A DNA stretch of 40,663 bases from Chloroflexota bacterium (GTDB taxonomy: Bacteria; Chloroflexota; Anaerolineae; Aggregatilineales; Aggregatilineaceae). The translations under genes and the position numbers were made by a program. This document shows positions 1 through 9,339 of this stretch, piece after piece (the first letter of the stretch is position 1; every line of letters starts with the position of its first letter). The stretch is taken from positions 1 through 40,663 of the forward strand of contig JAADYV010000181.1 in assembly GCA_010092855.1 (NCBI GenBank), given 5' to 3'. The notes beneath the pieces were generated by a model that worked only from the letters and a program-made list of their open reading frames with translations, was not told the DNA's origin and made no database searches.

Positions 1-527
1 ATCTGGTCTGTCCGCTGCGGGGGCAATGATCCGATGTATTCACCGAGCTGCGTTTTGGCTACGGTGGATACTTTCGACACCTCGACGACACTTGGCCGGG
101 GCAGGTTCCCATCACCGGCTTCGAGCAGCACATTGCCGGGTAAGTTTGCCCGCTTGGTGTTGGATGTCACCGCACACGTCACGACTGTATCGACGCGGCT
201 GTGGTTCAAGACGTTTTCCTGAATGACCACGTGCGGATGCGGAATACCGGGTTCCGATTCGGTCGGACCGGTTAGCTGTACCCAGTAGACATCCCCTTGA
301 TTGATGACCGGGCGCACACCTGTGACGTGTGTTGTTTTCGCGGTTTCGTGTTCAGACGTTCCTGCTTGCATGTTCGAGCCAAGAGGGTCTTCGTAGCTGC
401 TGACAAAACTTTCAATCGCAAGCTCAACCAACTGGCGGCATGAGATATTGAGGCGCTGCGCCAGGGTTTCTGCCTGTTTGAATAATGTCTCCTGAATGGA
501 TACCGATGTGGTTGGTGTTGTAGTCAC
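1..527 (-). CDS. PemK/MazF-type toxin with N-terminal ribbon-helix-helix-like segment (C-terminus runs off the window)
   Basis: Not in the ORF track (partial, GTG start). My reverse translation: VTTTPTTSVSIQETLFKQAETLAQRLNISCRQLVELAIESFVSSYEDPLGSNMQAGTSEHETAKTTHVTGVRPVINQGDVYWVQLTGPTESEPGIPHPHVVIQENVLNHSRVDTVVTCAVTSNTKRANLPGNVLLEAGDGNLPRPSVVEVSKVSTVAKTQLGEYIGSLPPQRTDQ. GDVYWV, HPHVVIQ, TSN, PGNV and SVVxVSxVxTVxK are MazF/PemK hallmarks. GGAAAGG lies upstream of the GTG. Confidence 0.8.
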   Translation of the reverse strand, partial: MTTTPTTSVSIQETLFKQAETLAQRLNISCRQLVELAIESFVSSYEDPLGSNMQAGTSEHETAKTTHVTGVRPVINQGDVYWVQLTGPTESEPGIPHPHVVIQENVLNHSRVDTVVTCAVTSNTKRANLPGNVLLEAGDGNLPRPSVVEVSKVSTVAKTQLGEYIGSLPPQRTDQ

Positions 528-550
528 TGGCAAAACCTTTCCGTGCAGAA

Positions 551-577
551 CACAAACGGGCACCCCTGGAGGTGCCC
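551..577 (-). terminator. Putative hairpin terminator after the SPFH gene
   Basis: Inverted repeat gggcacc(558-564)/ggtgccc(571-577). On the minus strand it is followed by GTTTGTGTT, a weak U-tract. Confidence 0.5.
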
Positions 578-630
578 TGGTTGTTTCAAGACCATGTCGC
601 AGCGTGCAGCCGCATCTGGGCGAAAGCCGG

Positions 631-1725
631 TTATCCTTCGAGTTCGTTCAGGCGTGCTTCCCACTTGGCATACAGCCGCTCGTAAATGCGCTCCGAAACC
701 TCGCCCGAAATCAGCTTGGCGTCGAGTTGGTCCAGATAGGCGCGGATTTCGTCCGGGGTTTGCGGGACGGCGGCGGCTTCACCTTCTGGTGCCGCAACCT
801 GGTTGGGCTGGGTCGGTGCGTCGCTCTGGCCCTGGTCCATCATGCGCTGCATCATCTGCATCATCAACATCTGCTGCTGCTGTTGCAGAGCGGATTGCTC
901 CGGGTTGAGCGCAGCGCCGACTTGCTGCCCCACGCCAAGGCCAACCCCTGCGCTGGCCAGCCCGCCCCCCATACCGGGGTTCTGCGCGGCGGCGTCCGCC
1001 ACTTCCAGCCGACGAATGCGCTCGTAGGTCTCGAAATCGACATAATTACGCAGTTCTTCTGTGCCAATGTCTTTTGCAGTGAAGGGCTTGGCCTCGAACG
1101 CCTTGATGCGCATCCCGATCTGTGCGAACTGCTCGTTGAGCCTGGCCAGCGCTGCGCCTTCCAGGTCCGAGAGCAGGCGGTTGGCGTCCATCACGCTTTC
1201 CGCGCCCGACGATGACAGCAGCGTGGCGACTTCGCTGAGCAGCATGGACTGGATACGGTCACGAATATCGCCCAGGCGCAGTAGCGGTTTCCCAACCCCG
1301 TACTGCTTCACAAAGCGCACCGGGTCATCCACGCCAATATCGATCACGCCATGTGTGATCAACAACACCACGCCCACCCCGCGTCCGGGGGTTTCCAGCA
1401 CAATCGGCGGGTTGGTACCCCAGGGCACCTGTGGCATGTCTTTCATGTTCACGAAAAACAGGTCGGCGGTGAATGGGTTGCGTCCGCTGGTGATGAAGCC
1501 CAGCATACCGGACAGAATCGGCAGATTGGCCGTACTCAGCGTGTGCATACCAGGGCCCAGCGCATCCAGCACCTGCCCGCCGCGCACAAAGACTGCCACC
1601 TGGCTTTCCTGCACGATCACCTGCGACCCCATGCGGAAGTCACCACCGCCACCCTGCGGCTCGCGGTAGACTAGCTCATCGTCCATGACGTTGACATGAT
1701 CAACGACATCAATAATTCTCGGCAT
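631..1725 (-). CDS. SPFH domain-containing protein
   Basis: 364-aa ORF. The N-terminal part (VIVQESQVAVFVRGGQVLDALGPGMHTLSTANLPIL...DIGVDDPVRFVKQYGVG...) looks like an SPFH/virion-core-type domain, with a Q/M-rich C-terminal linker. Confidence 0.75.
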   Translation of the reverse strand: MPRIIDVVDHVNVMDDELVYREPQGGGGDFRMGSQVIVQESQVAVFVRGGQVLDALGPGMHTLSTANLPILSGMLGFITSGRNPFTADLFFVNMKDMPQVPWGTNPPIVLETPGRGVGVVLLITHGVIDIGVDDPVRFVKQYGVGKPLLRLGDIRDRIQSMLLSEVATLLSSSGAESVMDANRLLSDLEGAALARLNEQFAQIGMRIKAFEAKPFTAKDIGTEELRNYVDFETYERIRRLEVADAAAQNPGMGGGLASAGVGLGVGQQVGAALNPEQSALQQQQQMLMMQMMQRMMDQGQSDAPTQPNQVAAPEGEAAAVPQTPDEIRAYLDQLDAKLISGEVSERIYERLYAKWEARLNELEG

Positions 1726-1756
1726 CAGTTTTTCTCCTTAACCTTGAGCGTAGAAC

Positions 1757-2278
1757 CTACGTGATGCCCTTGAGCACGTTATCGCGCAGGCTGTAGGCAT
1801 CGTTGGCTTCGAGCGTCATCACATCCAATTCCCGGATCACTTCGGTCACACCTTCGCCGCTGAGCGCAGCTTGCTGCAATGCATCGATCTTGCTCCGGAA
1901 CATTTCCATGTAGTTTAGCATGGCCTCGTCAAAAGCGTAGACAACAGCCAGGTCATCGGCATCAACCTTCACCGCGTCAAAAAAGCCCGAATAACCCGGC
2001 GAGTCAGTTGCGATCCGGTCAATCAGGGTCTGGAACTTGGTCTTGATGCTGCGCGTTTTGCTCATGTATTTCAGGCCGCCCTCGTCCAACAGCAGCTTCT
2101 CGACTTCGACCAGCCGGTTGAGCGCCATCTTCATCTGTTCCGCGACATGCTCACGCATCAAACGATCCGCTTGCCGCCGTGCAGTCATTTCCATATAGCC
2201 GCCAAAGCCCGGCAGCCGCTTGAAGAGCTTTTCGGTTGGCCCGCGCTGGCGTATGATCCGGGTGTACAGGTCTTCCAT
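1757..2278 (-). CDS. Conserved hypothetical protein, helical, probably co-transcribed with the SPFH gene
   Basis: The ORF track starts at 2521, but MEDLYTRIIRQRGPTEKL at 2278 has a good SD (GAGGAGAAAGC). It lies 31 bp upstream of the SPFH gene on the same strand. Confidence 0.65.
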   Translation of the reverse strand: MEDLYTRIIRQRGPTEKLFKRLPGFGGYMEMTARRQADRLMREHVAEQMKMALNRLVEVEKLLLDEGGLKYMSKTRSIKTKFQTLIDRIATDSPGYSGFFDAVKVDADDLAVVYAFDEAMLNYMEMFRSKIDALQQAALSGEGVTEVIRELDVMTLEANDAYSLRDNVLKGIT

Positions 2279-2440
2279 GCTTCGCTTTCTCCTCGCATGT
2301 GATTGATCGAGATTATTCACCATGTGCGTCTGGCTAAAAGCATACAACAGAGCCACACGCTGCACAAACCCATATTTTGGGAGGAATTCCCCGCTGACTG
2401 CTGTTCGCGTGGCATGGTATAATCGTGGTGGAGGGAACAT

Positions 2441-2959
2441 ATGGGTGCCAAACAACAAGGCGCAGACGCTACCAATGGACGGTGGTTGGCGATTCCGCGC
2501 ACGCTCTGTTTTATCACGCACGGCGATGATATTCTGCTACTCAAGCGCGGGGAACACAAGCGTGTTTTCCCCGGTGCTTATAACGGCGTGGGGGGGCACC
2601 TCGAACGCGACGAGGACCCGCGCAGTGGCGCGATCCGCGAGATGCGTGAGGAAACCGGCCTGGAGGTGAACGGGGTGCGGTTTTGCGGCGTGATCCATGT
2701 CGATGTTGGGCATACGAACGGCATTCTGGTGTTCGTCTTCACTGCCGAGGCCACCTCCCGCGATTTCACACCCAATGAGGAAGGTACACTGAACTGGGTG
2801 CCGCGTACCCAGGTGCACACCCTGCCGCTGGTCGAAGACCTGCCGTTGCTTATCCCCCTGATCTTCGATGGTATGTTGGAAGGGAAACCGGCAGCGCTGC
2901 CCTTTTTTGCCCACACCCGGTACGATGCCGACGACCGGCTGGTCATGCGCTTCGCATGA
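2441..2959 (+). CDS. NUDIX hydrolase
   Basis: Nudix box GHLERDEDPRSGAIREMREETGLEV fits GX5EX7REUXEEXGU. Confidence 0.92.
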   Translation: MGAKQQGADATNGRWLAIPRTLCFITHGDDILLLKRGEHKRVFPGAYNGVGGHLERDEDPRSGAIREMREETGLEVNGVRFCGVIHVDVGHTNGILVFVFTAEATSRDFTPNEEGTLNWVPRTQVHTLPLVEDLPLLIPLIFDGMLEGKPAALPFFAHTRYDADDRLVMRFA

Positions 2960-2971
2960 TATACCGCCGTG

Positions 2972-4258
2972 TTACCTGGCGGAGTTGTTGTCGTCGCCAC
3001 CAACATCGACCCATGTGTCACCTGACGCTATTTCCGGTTCGCTGGTTGTGGTAGTTTGAGCACCAATTTCACCCGGTGAACGCAGTTGTGTACGCCCGCC
3101 ATCGTAGGGCAAGTGGATAGTAAAGGTGCTGCCCTGGCCTGCTGTGCTTTGTACCGTAATCGCGCCACCGTGACTCTCGATGATGTGTTTGGCAATGGCC
3201 AGCCCCAGTCCCACTCCATCGAACAGGTGATCGCCAATGCGCTCTGTGCGTTCGAACCGTTTGAACAGGCGCGGCATAAACGCTTCAGAAATACCTACCC
3301 CTTCGTCAATGAAATCCACATCGACACCTTTAGCGAGCTGCCGGGCCATAACCGTCACATCGCCCCCGTCCGGGCTGAACTTGATCGCGTTTTCCAGCAG
3401 TTCGTTGAACGCGCGCACCAGGCCGTCCGGGTCCGCCTGAATAGCAGGCAAGTTGGGTGGCACTTCGATCTTGATGTATGTATTCTGGTCCTCAGCGTCG
3501 TCACGCAGGTCGTCGGCCACCACGTCCAGCAGCGCGCGGACGCTCACCGGGCGCAGCGACGGCTCGATCAGCTCCTGCTCCTGCACAAACAGCAGGTCAT
3601 TCACTAGGCTGATAACCCGGTCTAGGTTGGTGCGGATTTTGCCCAGGCTCATCTGCAGCGCCGGGCCGGTCATCATCCCTTTCTCAACCAGTTGCATATA
3701 GCCACTTGACGATGCCAGTGGTGTACGCAACTCGTGGGCCAGTGTAGTCAGGAACTCGGTGCGCAGTTCTTCCTGGTGCCGCAGCTCATCATAGGCGGCT
3801 TTGATCTCTTCCTTCTGCTGCCGCATTTCTTCCAGCGCCGTGGCATCATTGGCCCGCATCCGCTGGATGAGCGTGCGCACAATATCAAGCATCATCGCCG
3901 GGTTTGACTGGATCGCTTGCTGAAACGAAGCCTTGTCGATCTCCAGCACCGTCACATCGGACAAGGTCCGGACGTTGGCGCTGCGCGCTTCTTCCTGCAA
4001 TAAAGCCATTTCGCCGAAGTATACGCCGGGGCCGCCGGTGCGCAGTTGGCGTTCCTCATCGGCCATGAAGCGCTTGGTAAATTCCACCGTACCCGCGCCA
4101 ATGATGTAAAACTTGTCTTCGAAGGCCCCTTCGCGGCAGATCAACTCCCCACTACCAAACGCGCGTTCCTGTGTCATCTCGGCCAGGGGACGCAACGCCT
4201 CTTCAGCCAGGTCCGGGAAAGCTTGCCGGAGTATTGCCACAGTATCAAATGCCGTCAT
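2972..4258 (-). CDS. Sensor histidine kinase with N-terminal cyclic-nucleotide-binding-like domain
   Basis: The M at 4258 is preceded by GGAGGTGAAACCA. N-terminal ICREGAFEDKFYIIGAGTVEF...GPGVYFGEMALLQEEARSANVRT (cNMP-binding), HisKA FLTTLAHELRTPLAS, HATPase ELLENAIKFSPDGG...DEGVGIS...GVGLGLAIAKHIIESHGG. Confidence 0.9.
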   Translation of the reverse strand: MTAFDTVAILRQAFPDLAEEALRPLAEMTQERAFGSGELICREGAFEDKFYIIGAGTVEFTKRFMADEERQLRTGGPGVYFGEMALLQEEARSANVRTLSDVTVLEIDKASFQQAIQSNPAMMLDIVRTLIQRMRANDATALEEMRQQKEEIKAAYDELRHQEELRTEFLTTLAHELRTPLASSSGYMQLVEKGMMTGPALQMSLGKIRTNLDRVISLVNDLLFVQEQELIEPSLRPVSVRALLDVVADDLRDDAEDQNTYIKIEVPPNLPAIQADPDGLVRAFNELLENAIKFSPDGGDVTVMARQLAKGVDVDFIDEGVGISEAFMPRLFKRFERTERIGDHLFDGVGLGLAIAKHIIESHGGAITVQSTAGQGSTFTIHLPYDGGRTQLRSPGEIGAQTTTTSEPEIASGDTWVDVGGDDNNSAR

Positions 4259-4412
4259 TGGTTTCACCTCCAACACGTCTACGGTCATTTGTGGCCCAAA
4301 ATCCACATTCGCGCAAGTTCCCTGGTTTCTGTTCCGTTTAGCTCGTGTGGACAAATCGGCTGTAACGCCAGGAATTTGCTTTTTTTCCCGAAATCAGACT
4401 ACACTTCTGAGC

Positions 4413-7316
4413 ATGTTGCCGCGTCGAAAGCTCCTTTCCTACCGCTGGTCGCTGGTTCTGGTCATGTTGTCGCTGCTGGCCGGGGTTTTTGCGATCCCGA
4501 TGGCGGCGTTTTCGGCCTTGCAAGACTCGACGTTGTCACCCACACCCGAAGTGACTGCTTCCCCCTTTTCGCCCCCCGCGAACCCGACGCTTACGGCGCG
4601 CACCGTCGAACTATATGGTTTGTTTGAAGTGGTATTCGAGGTACCGGGCAGCTACGATAATCCATACGATCCAGGCGAGATTGACGTTGTAGGCGTTTTT
4701 TCGCCCCCGGACGGTAGTCCCCCGCTGACGGTACCCGCGTTTTATATGCAGCCCTGCCTGGACGGTTCCGGCGTCCCCGTGTCTGGTATGGCGTTCGAAT
4801 GGCACTTGCGCTTCACGCCGAACCAGGTGGGCACCTGGAGTTACACTGTTCAGGTGCGCCAACCGGACGATGAACTGACGATCCTGGCCGATGAGTTCGA
4901 GGTGGTGCCGTCATACCGGCCTGGATTTATCCGCACCAGCGCCAACCCGCGTTATTTTGCCTTCGAAAATGGATTACCCTATTTCCCCGTCGGGCATAAC
5001 CTGGCTTGGTCCTGGAATGGCGTCGACGAATACGAACAGTGGCTGGACGACCTCAGCACAGCGCAGGCGAATTACGCGCGCCTCTATGTCGACGTGCCCT
5101 GGTTTATCGGGCTGGATTGGCCGGGTCCTGCTGGGAATTACGATGCGGCCCAGGGGGCGGCCTGTCGTCTGGACCGGGTCTTGACGCTCGCAGAGGAGCG
5201 CGGCATCTATTTGCAGTTGACGCTGGTCTGGCACCAGTCGTTCGCGCCCGCGCCCGATGCTCCACCGCTTGATATTCCGGCTGGCGCGGCCTTGCCACCT
5301 ATCGAAACTGGTTGGAATGACAATCCATTTAACGAGGCCAACGGCGGCCCGCTGACTGGCCCCTCGGCGCTGTTTTTTGACGCCCATGCGCGCGCTTTGC
5401 TGCAAAACCGGATGCGGTATGTGGTGGGGCGCTGGGGTTACAGCCCCAACGTTTTTGCCTGGGAGATAGTGGACCAGCTCGACAACATGCAGGGCTATAC
5501 GCCAACGCGCGCTGAAACCTGGTTGCAGAATACCATCACCGACCTGCGCGCCATTGACCCCTACGATCACCTGGTGACTGCGGGGACGCGCCAGCCCGTG
5601 CCCGAACTCTGGCAATTGCCCGAACTGGACTTCATCCAGGTGCACTATTACCAAAACCGACCCCAGGAAAACAACGCGGACCAGGTGACTGGCGTGCTAA
5701 ATGCCCTGAGCCAGGCGTTTGCCTACACCGACGGCCCGGTGCTGTTGTCCGAGTTTTCGCTCAATCCCTACTACGCGCCGCTGGACGATGATCCGCTGGG
5801 CGTGCACTTGCGCAACACCATCTGGGCGTCGGCCCTGTCAGGCGCAGCCGGGGGCGCAATGACCTGGTGGTGGGACGCTTACGTTGCCGAAGGTGACCTG
5901 TACCGCATCTATACGCCGCTGAGCATCGTCAGCCGGGGCATTCCCTGGAACTCGCCGGACCTCCAACCTGTGCAGGTGGGTCTGATCGCCGATACCCCTG
6001 TTGCCACCAGCGCGCTGCGGGTCGCAGACTTCAACCGCGAATTTCTGGATACGTCGCCGCCGGATACAATCTATCGCCTGACAGCCGACGGGGCTGTGCC
6101 CTCGACCGGCCAGTTATCGAGCTATCTTTACGGCGCGGCCAACGCTGATCTCAGCCGTCCGCAGACCTTCGTTATCACGCCGCCGGGCGCTGCCCAGCTT
6201 CGGATAGCGGTGCGGCGCGTGTCGTCAGATAACCCCGCCACGTTGGTGATTACCGTCGACGGTATTGAAACCACGCGCGTGGACTTCAGCCCATCCAGCC
6301 GGGACATCGTGGTGACGGTGCCGCTTTCCGCTGGAGAACATACCGTTGTGCTGGACAATCTCGGTGCGGACTGGCTCGAACTAGACTATATCGAGGTAAC
6401 CAACTACCGGACACCGGTGCGCGTATTGGCGCTTGCGGATCGAAGCCGGGGCACGTTCCTGGCTTGGGCACACCACCGCGACTATGTCTGGACACTGGCC
6501 AATGTCGGCGTCCGGCCCGAAGCGCTGAGTTTCAGCCTGTCCGTGCCCGATATGCCGCCGGGTGTCTATCGCGTGACCTTTTGGGATACTACCACTGGGA
6601 TCGCACTGGGTGAAGAAGAGATTACGCTGGACGAAGACAATGGTGGCCCGCTGCGCATTAGCCTGTTGCCGATTTCGTCCCAACTGGCGATCAGCGCACT
6701 GCGCATCGCTGGGCCGCAGATCGAAGCCACGCCTATTGACGGGACACCCGTTGCCACGCGCACGCCGCTGCCCAGCCCGACGCTGACTGCTTCCAGCGCG
6801 CCGGAACCCAGTGCGACTCTGTCGCCATCGCCGTCACTCACGTTGTCGCCGACTGCATCAGCGACTGTTACCCCCTCCCCATCCGCGACATCGTCCCCAA
6901 CGTTGTCTCCGACGCCAACCACTGAGCCAACGGTCACCGAGGAACCCACTGTTGACGAGCCGGAAGCGACTGTGACGCCTTCACCAACCCGGACTCCGCG
7001 TCCCAGCCGGACGCCCTCCCTGACATCGACGAATACTCAGACGCCATCGCGCACGCCTTCCAATACGCGCACCCCACGCCCCTCGCGCACACCGTCCAAT
7101 ACCCCGACGCTGACCAGCACGCGCACGCCGCGTCCTAGCCGGACACTTACGCCAACGCGCACCTCTACTCCGACCCTGACGCGCACGCCTTCCAACACGC
7201 CGACCCCGACCAACACGCTTGTACCTTCCAAAACCCCGGACCGATTGGAAGATCTGCTGGACGAGTACTTCAGTGGCATCGCTACCTATACACCGTCTCC
7301 GCCGCCGCTGCCCTAA
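4413..7316 (+). CDS. Secreted DUF5060 plus glycoside-hydrolase-like (beta/alpha barrel) protein with Pro/Thr-rich C-terminal tail
   Basis: Signal peptide MLPRRKLLSYRWSLVLVMLSLLAGVFA. DUF5060-like VELYGLFEVVFEVPGSYDNPYDP...FEWHLRFTPNQVGTWSYTVQV, barrel motifs WEIVDQLDNM and GPVLLSEFSLNP, and a long TPSRTPS-type tail. Start chosen downstream of the ORF-track start at 4113. Confidence 0.8.
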   Translation: MLPRRKLLSYRWSLVLVMLSLLAGVFAIPMAAFSALQDSTLSPTPEVTASPFSPPANPTLTARTVELYGLFEVVFEVPGSYDNPYDPGEIDVVGVFSPPDGSPPLTVPAFYMQPCLDGSGVPVSGMAFEWHLRFTPNQVGTWSYTVQVRQPDDELTILADEFEVVPSYRPGFIRTSANPRYFAFENGLPYFPVGHNLAWSWNGVDEYEQWLDDLSTAQANYARLYVDVPWFIGLDWPGPAGNYDAAQGAACRLDRVLTLAEERGIYLQLTLVWHQSFAPAPDAPPLDIPAGAALPPIETGWNDNPFNEANGGPLTGPSALFFDAHARALLQNRMRYVVGRWGYSPNVFAWEIVDQLDNMQGYTPTRAETWLQNTITDLRAIDPYDHLVTAGTRQPVPELWQLPELDFIQVHYYQNRPQENNADQVTGVLNALSQAFAYTDGPVLLSEFSLNPYYAPLDDDPLGVHLRNTIWASALSGAAGGAMTWWWDAYVAEGDLYRIYTPLSIVSRGIPWNSPDLQPVQVGLIADTPVATSALRVADFNREFLDTSPPDTIYRLTADGAVPSTGQLSSYLYGAANADLSRPQTFVITPPGAAQLRIAVRRVSSDNPATLVITVDGIETTRVDFSPSSRDIVVTVPLSAGEHTVVLDNLGADWLELDYIEVTNYRTPVRVLALADRSRGTFLAWAHHRDYVWTLANVGVRPEALSFSLSVPDMPPGVYRVTFWDTTTGIALGEEEITLDEDNGGPLRISLLPISSQLAISALRIAGPQIEATPIDGTPVATRTPLPSPTLTASSAPEPSATLSPSPSLTLSPTASATVTPSPSATSSPTLSPTPTTEPTVTEEPTVDEPEATVTPSPTRTPRPSRTPSLTSTNTQTPSRTPSNTRTPRPSRTPSNTPTLTSTRTPRPSRTLTPTRTSTPTLTRTPSNTPTPTNTLVPSKTPDRLEDLLDEYFSGIATYTPSPPPLP
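6720..7250 (+). repeat. Low-complexity Thr/Pro/Ser-rich coding repeats
   Basis: Translated TPTPSATSSPTLSPTPTTEPT...TPRPSRTPSNTPTLTSTRTPRPSRTLTPTRTSTPTLTRTPSNTPTPTNT. Degenerate CG/AC-rich short repeats. Confidence 0.85.
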
Positions 7317-7339
7317 ACCAGCCCTGGCCGCATGTAACA

Positions 7340-7365
7340 TAAAAAACTCGCCCGGATGGACGAGT
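7340..7365 (-). terminator. Rho-independent terminator of the LysM-hydrolase gene
   Basis: Minus strand ACTCG-TCCATCCGGG-CGAGT followed by TTTTT. Confidence 0.75.
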
Positions 7366-7429
7366 CTGAGGTTTGTTGCAGGGCTTCTTCTTGCGCACAC
7401 ATCAAGTTCTTGCGCGTAGTCGGAAGTGC

Positions 7430-9085
7430 CTATTCTTCTTGCATCATGGCCTGCAGCGCCAGGTATGCCGGGCGTGGATTACCCGCTGGGTCCAGCAGAC
7501 CCCACAGGCATTGCTCGCCCGATACGCCAACCACCTGGCACAGGTTCAGGTTCCAGACAAACATGGGGCCGACGTAGCCTAGCTCGCTGCCCAGTTGGAA
7601 CGCACGCGTCACGTACTGCGCCTGCTCGTCCATGGTGGTGAATTCCACGAAACCCAGGCTTTCTGGCGGCGTGATGTTTAGGCCGTCGTTGGAACCCCAG
7701 CCGAACTCGGTCGCCCAGATGTAGGTGCCGCCGTCGTCGTTCTGCCGCATGATCTCACGGTAGTCGTTGAGCGTCTGCTGGAAGAAGAAGCTGGGGTGAT
7801 CGTCCCAGCCCGGCACCGTCGGGCGCAGGTTACGGCAGCAGGTGCTGTCCGGTGGGTTGGCCCAACCGTTGGGATGTGCGCCGATTGCGTCCGAGAAGTC
7901 CGCCAGGCCTGCTGCGTACATCTGGTGCAAATACACCCGGTCATCAATAGCGCCCACACCATCGTTGACACCGGTGGGGGCCAGCCCTGCCGACACCACG
8001 ATCGCTGCCGGGTCCGCCTGTTTGATGGCGTTGTAGGACAGGCCAAGCAGCGCAACGTAGTCGGCGGCACTCAAACCGCGCGCGGTAGTCCATGAGCGTT
8101 GCAAGTTCGGCTCGTCCCAGATTTCGTAGGCATCGACGACCCCGGCATAGCGCGTAGCTAGTTCGCCCATGAAGTTGGCGAAAGTCTGGTAATCGGTGGG
8201 CGGACCTTTGTCCACGCTGGTGTCACGCGCCCAGGTCGGCGCCCCCGACACCGTCAGCAGAATGTTGAATCCTGCCTCGTCCATCGCGTCAACCATCGCA
8301 TCCAGCGGTTCCCAGTTGATGTTTCCCGCCGAGGGTTCGTACAGGCCCCATTCGATGTCTTGCTTGACCCAGGTGACGTTCAGGTTACCAGCAGACTCCA
8401 ACACCTGTGGCATGTCCTGGTTGGGCAGGTAAATGTGCAGTCCGTAGGCGAACCCAACGGTTTCCGCCTGGCTCTCAACCGGGCCGGTAGGCGCAATCGG
8501 CTCAACCGCGATTGGCGCTGCTTCAGTTTCGGTTCCCGCATCGCTCTCGGTTGTGGCTTGTGCATCGTCTGCAACAGATGCGTCTTCTGGTTGCGTTTCA
8601 GCCTGTGCATCGGGGGGTTGGGTCAGTGGGGCTGTTTGAACCTGGGGCTCCATCACCAGCGCGGTCGGGGGCGGAATGCGAATCTCTTGCCCCACGAAAA
8701 TCAAACTGGGAGTCGTGATGCCGTTATACTGCGCCACAATCGCCGTCAACAGGTTGTATTGCAGCGAAATGCGGAACAGGTTTTCGCCCGGTTGGACAAC
8801 ATGCACGATCTCACCGGTGACCGGGGGCTGAGGTGGCATCTCGTCGGATGAAGGGATGGCCAGCACCTGGCCTGTGCGGATCAGGTTTGGGTTAGAAATA
8901 TTGTTCGCCAGGGCAATGGCCTCAATCGTAGTCCCATATTGCAAAGAAATCCGGTACAAATTCTCTCCGGCCTGTACCGTGTGCTCGGTGCGCTGCCCGT
9001 CGCCATCCTGCGCCAGCGTCGCCAAGCTAGGCACGACCAGCATTACGACCAGAGCCACAATCAACAGTCGCCGTACATGTTGCAT
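7430..9085 (-). CDS. Secreted LysM (x2) glycoside-hydrolase-like protein
   Basis: SD TAAGGAGGCTAGTT before the M at 9085. LysM: EHTVQAGENLYRISLQYGTTIEAIALANNISNPNLIRTGQVLAIP and VHVVQPGENLFRISLQYNLLTAIVAQYNGITTPSLIFVGQEIRIP. GH-A-like motifs YEIWDEPN and YIWATEFGWGS. Confidence 0.88.
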   Translation of the reverse strand: MQHVRRLLIVALVVMLVVPSLATLAQDGDGQRTEHTVQAGENLYRISLQYGTTIEAIALANNISNPNLIRTGQVLAIPSSDEMPPQPPVTGEIVHVVQPGENLFRISLQYNLLTAIVAQYNGITTPSLIFVGQEIRIPPPTALVMEPQVQTAPLTQPPDAQAETQPEDASVADDAQATTESDAGTETEAAPIAVEPIAPTGPVESQAETVGFAYGLHIYLPNQDMPQVLESAGNLNVTWVKQDIEWGLYEPSAGNINWEPLDAMVDAMDEAGFNILLTVSGAPTWARDTSVDKGPPTDYQTFANFMGELATRYAGVVDAYEIWDEPNLQRSWTTARGLSAADYVALLGLSYNAIKQADPAAIVVSAGLAPTGVNDGVGAIDDRVYLHQMYAAGLADFSDAIGAHPNGWANPPDSTCCRNLRPTVPGWDDHPSFFFQQTLNDYREIMRQNDDGGTYIWATEFGWGSNDGLNITPPESLGFVEFTTMDEQAQYVTRAFQLGSELGYVGPMFVWNLNLCQVVGVSGEQCLWGLLDPAGNPRPAYLALQAMMQEE

Positions 9086-9136
9086 AACTAGCCTCCTTAT
9101 GCGTGGTGACATGATGTCTTGGTTATCGTGAGCTAC

Positions 9137-9335
9137 CCAATGCTAAGCAGGTGGGCTTCTAGGCTTCTCAGCAGTCCGCCCAACGGGAGAAGGCTTGGTA
9201 TTCGCCACTAGTCCCTGCGACGGGATTTTACAGCGGCTCTACGCCAACCACCTATCTCGTCCCGTCTGACAACCGCTCCACCTTTGTACTCCTGCGCTCC
9301 ACAGGAGGCGAGTTCAACAGCCTCTCGCAAGTAAG
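9137..9335 (-). ncRNA. Candidate structured 5' leader RNA (riboswitch-like or other cis-regulatory RNA) of the LysM-hydrolase gene; identity unknown
   Basis: Several clean inverted repeats: gcgag(9308-9312)/ctcgc(9324-9328); ctcctg(9289-9294)/caggag(9302-9307); gacggga(9219-9225)/tcccgtc(9260-9266) with an inner gcgg/ccac stem; cttctc(9164-9169)/gagaag(9187-9192). A TATACT -10-like box lies immediately upstream on the minus strand (9340-9345), and the coding start at 9085 follows closely. Confidence 0.45.
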
Positions 9336-9339
9336 CATA

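Noticed and set aside
496-1674. Plus-strand ORFs 496-1215, 1061-1669 and 1351-1674
   Set aside because: Antisense to the SPFH gene, no recognisable domains, no convincing SD.
6720-7250. CRISPR-like or non-coding repeats
   Set aside because: The short repeats are in frame and encode a Thr/Pro/Ser-rich tail of a secreted protein; no spacer structure.
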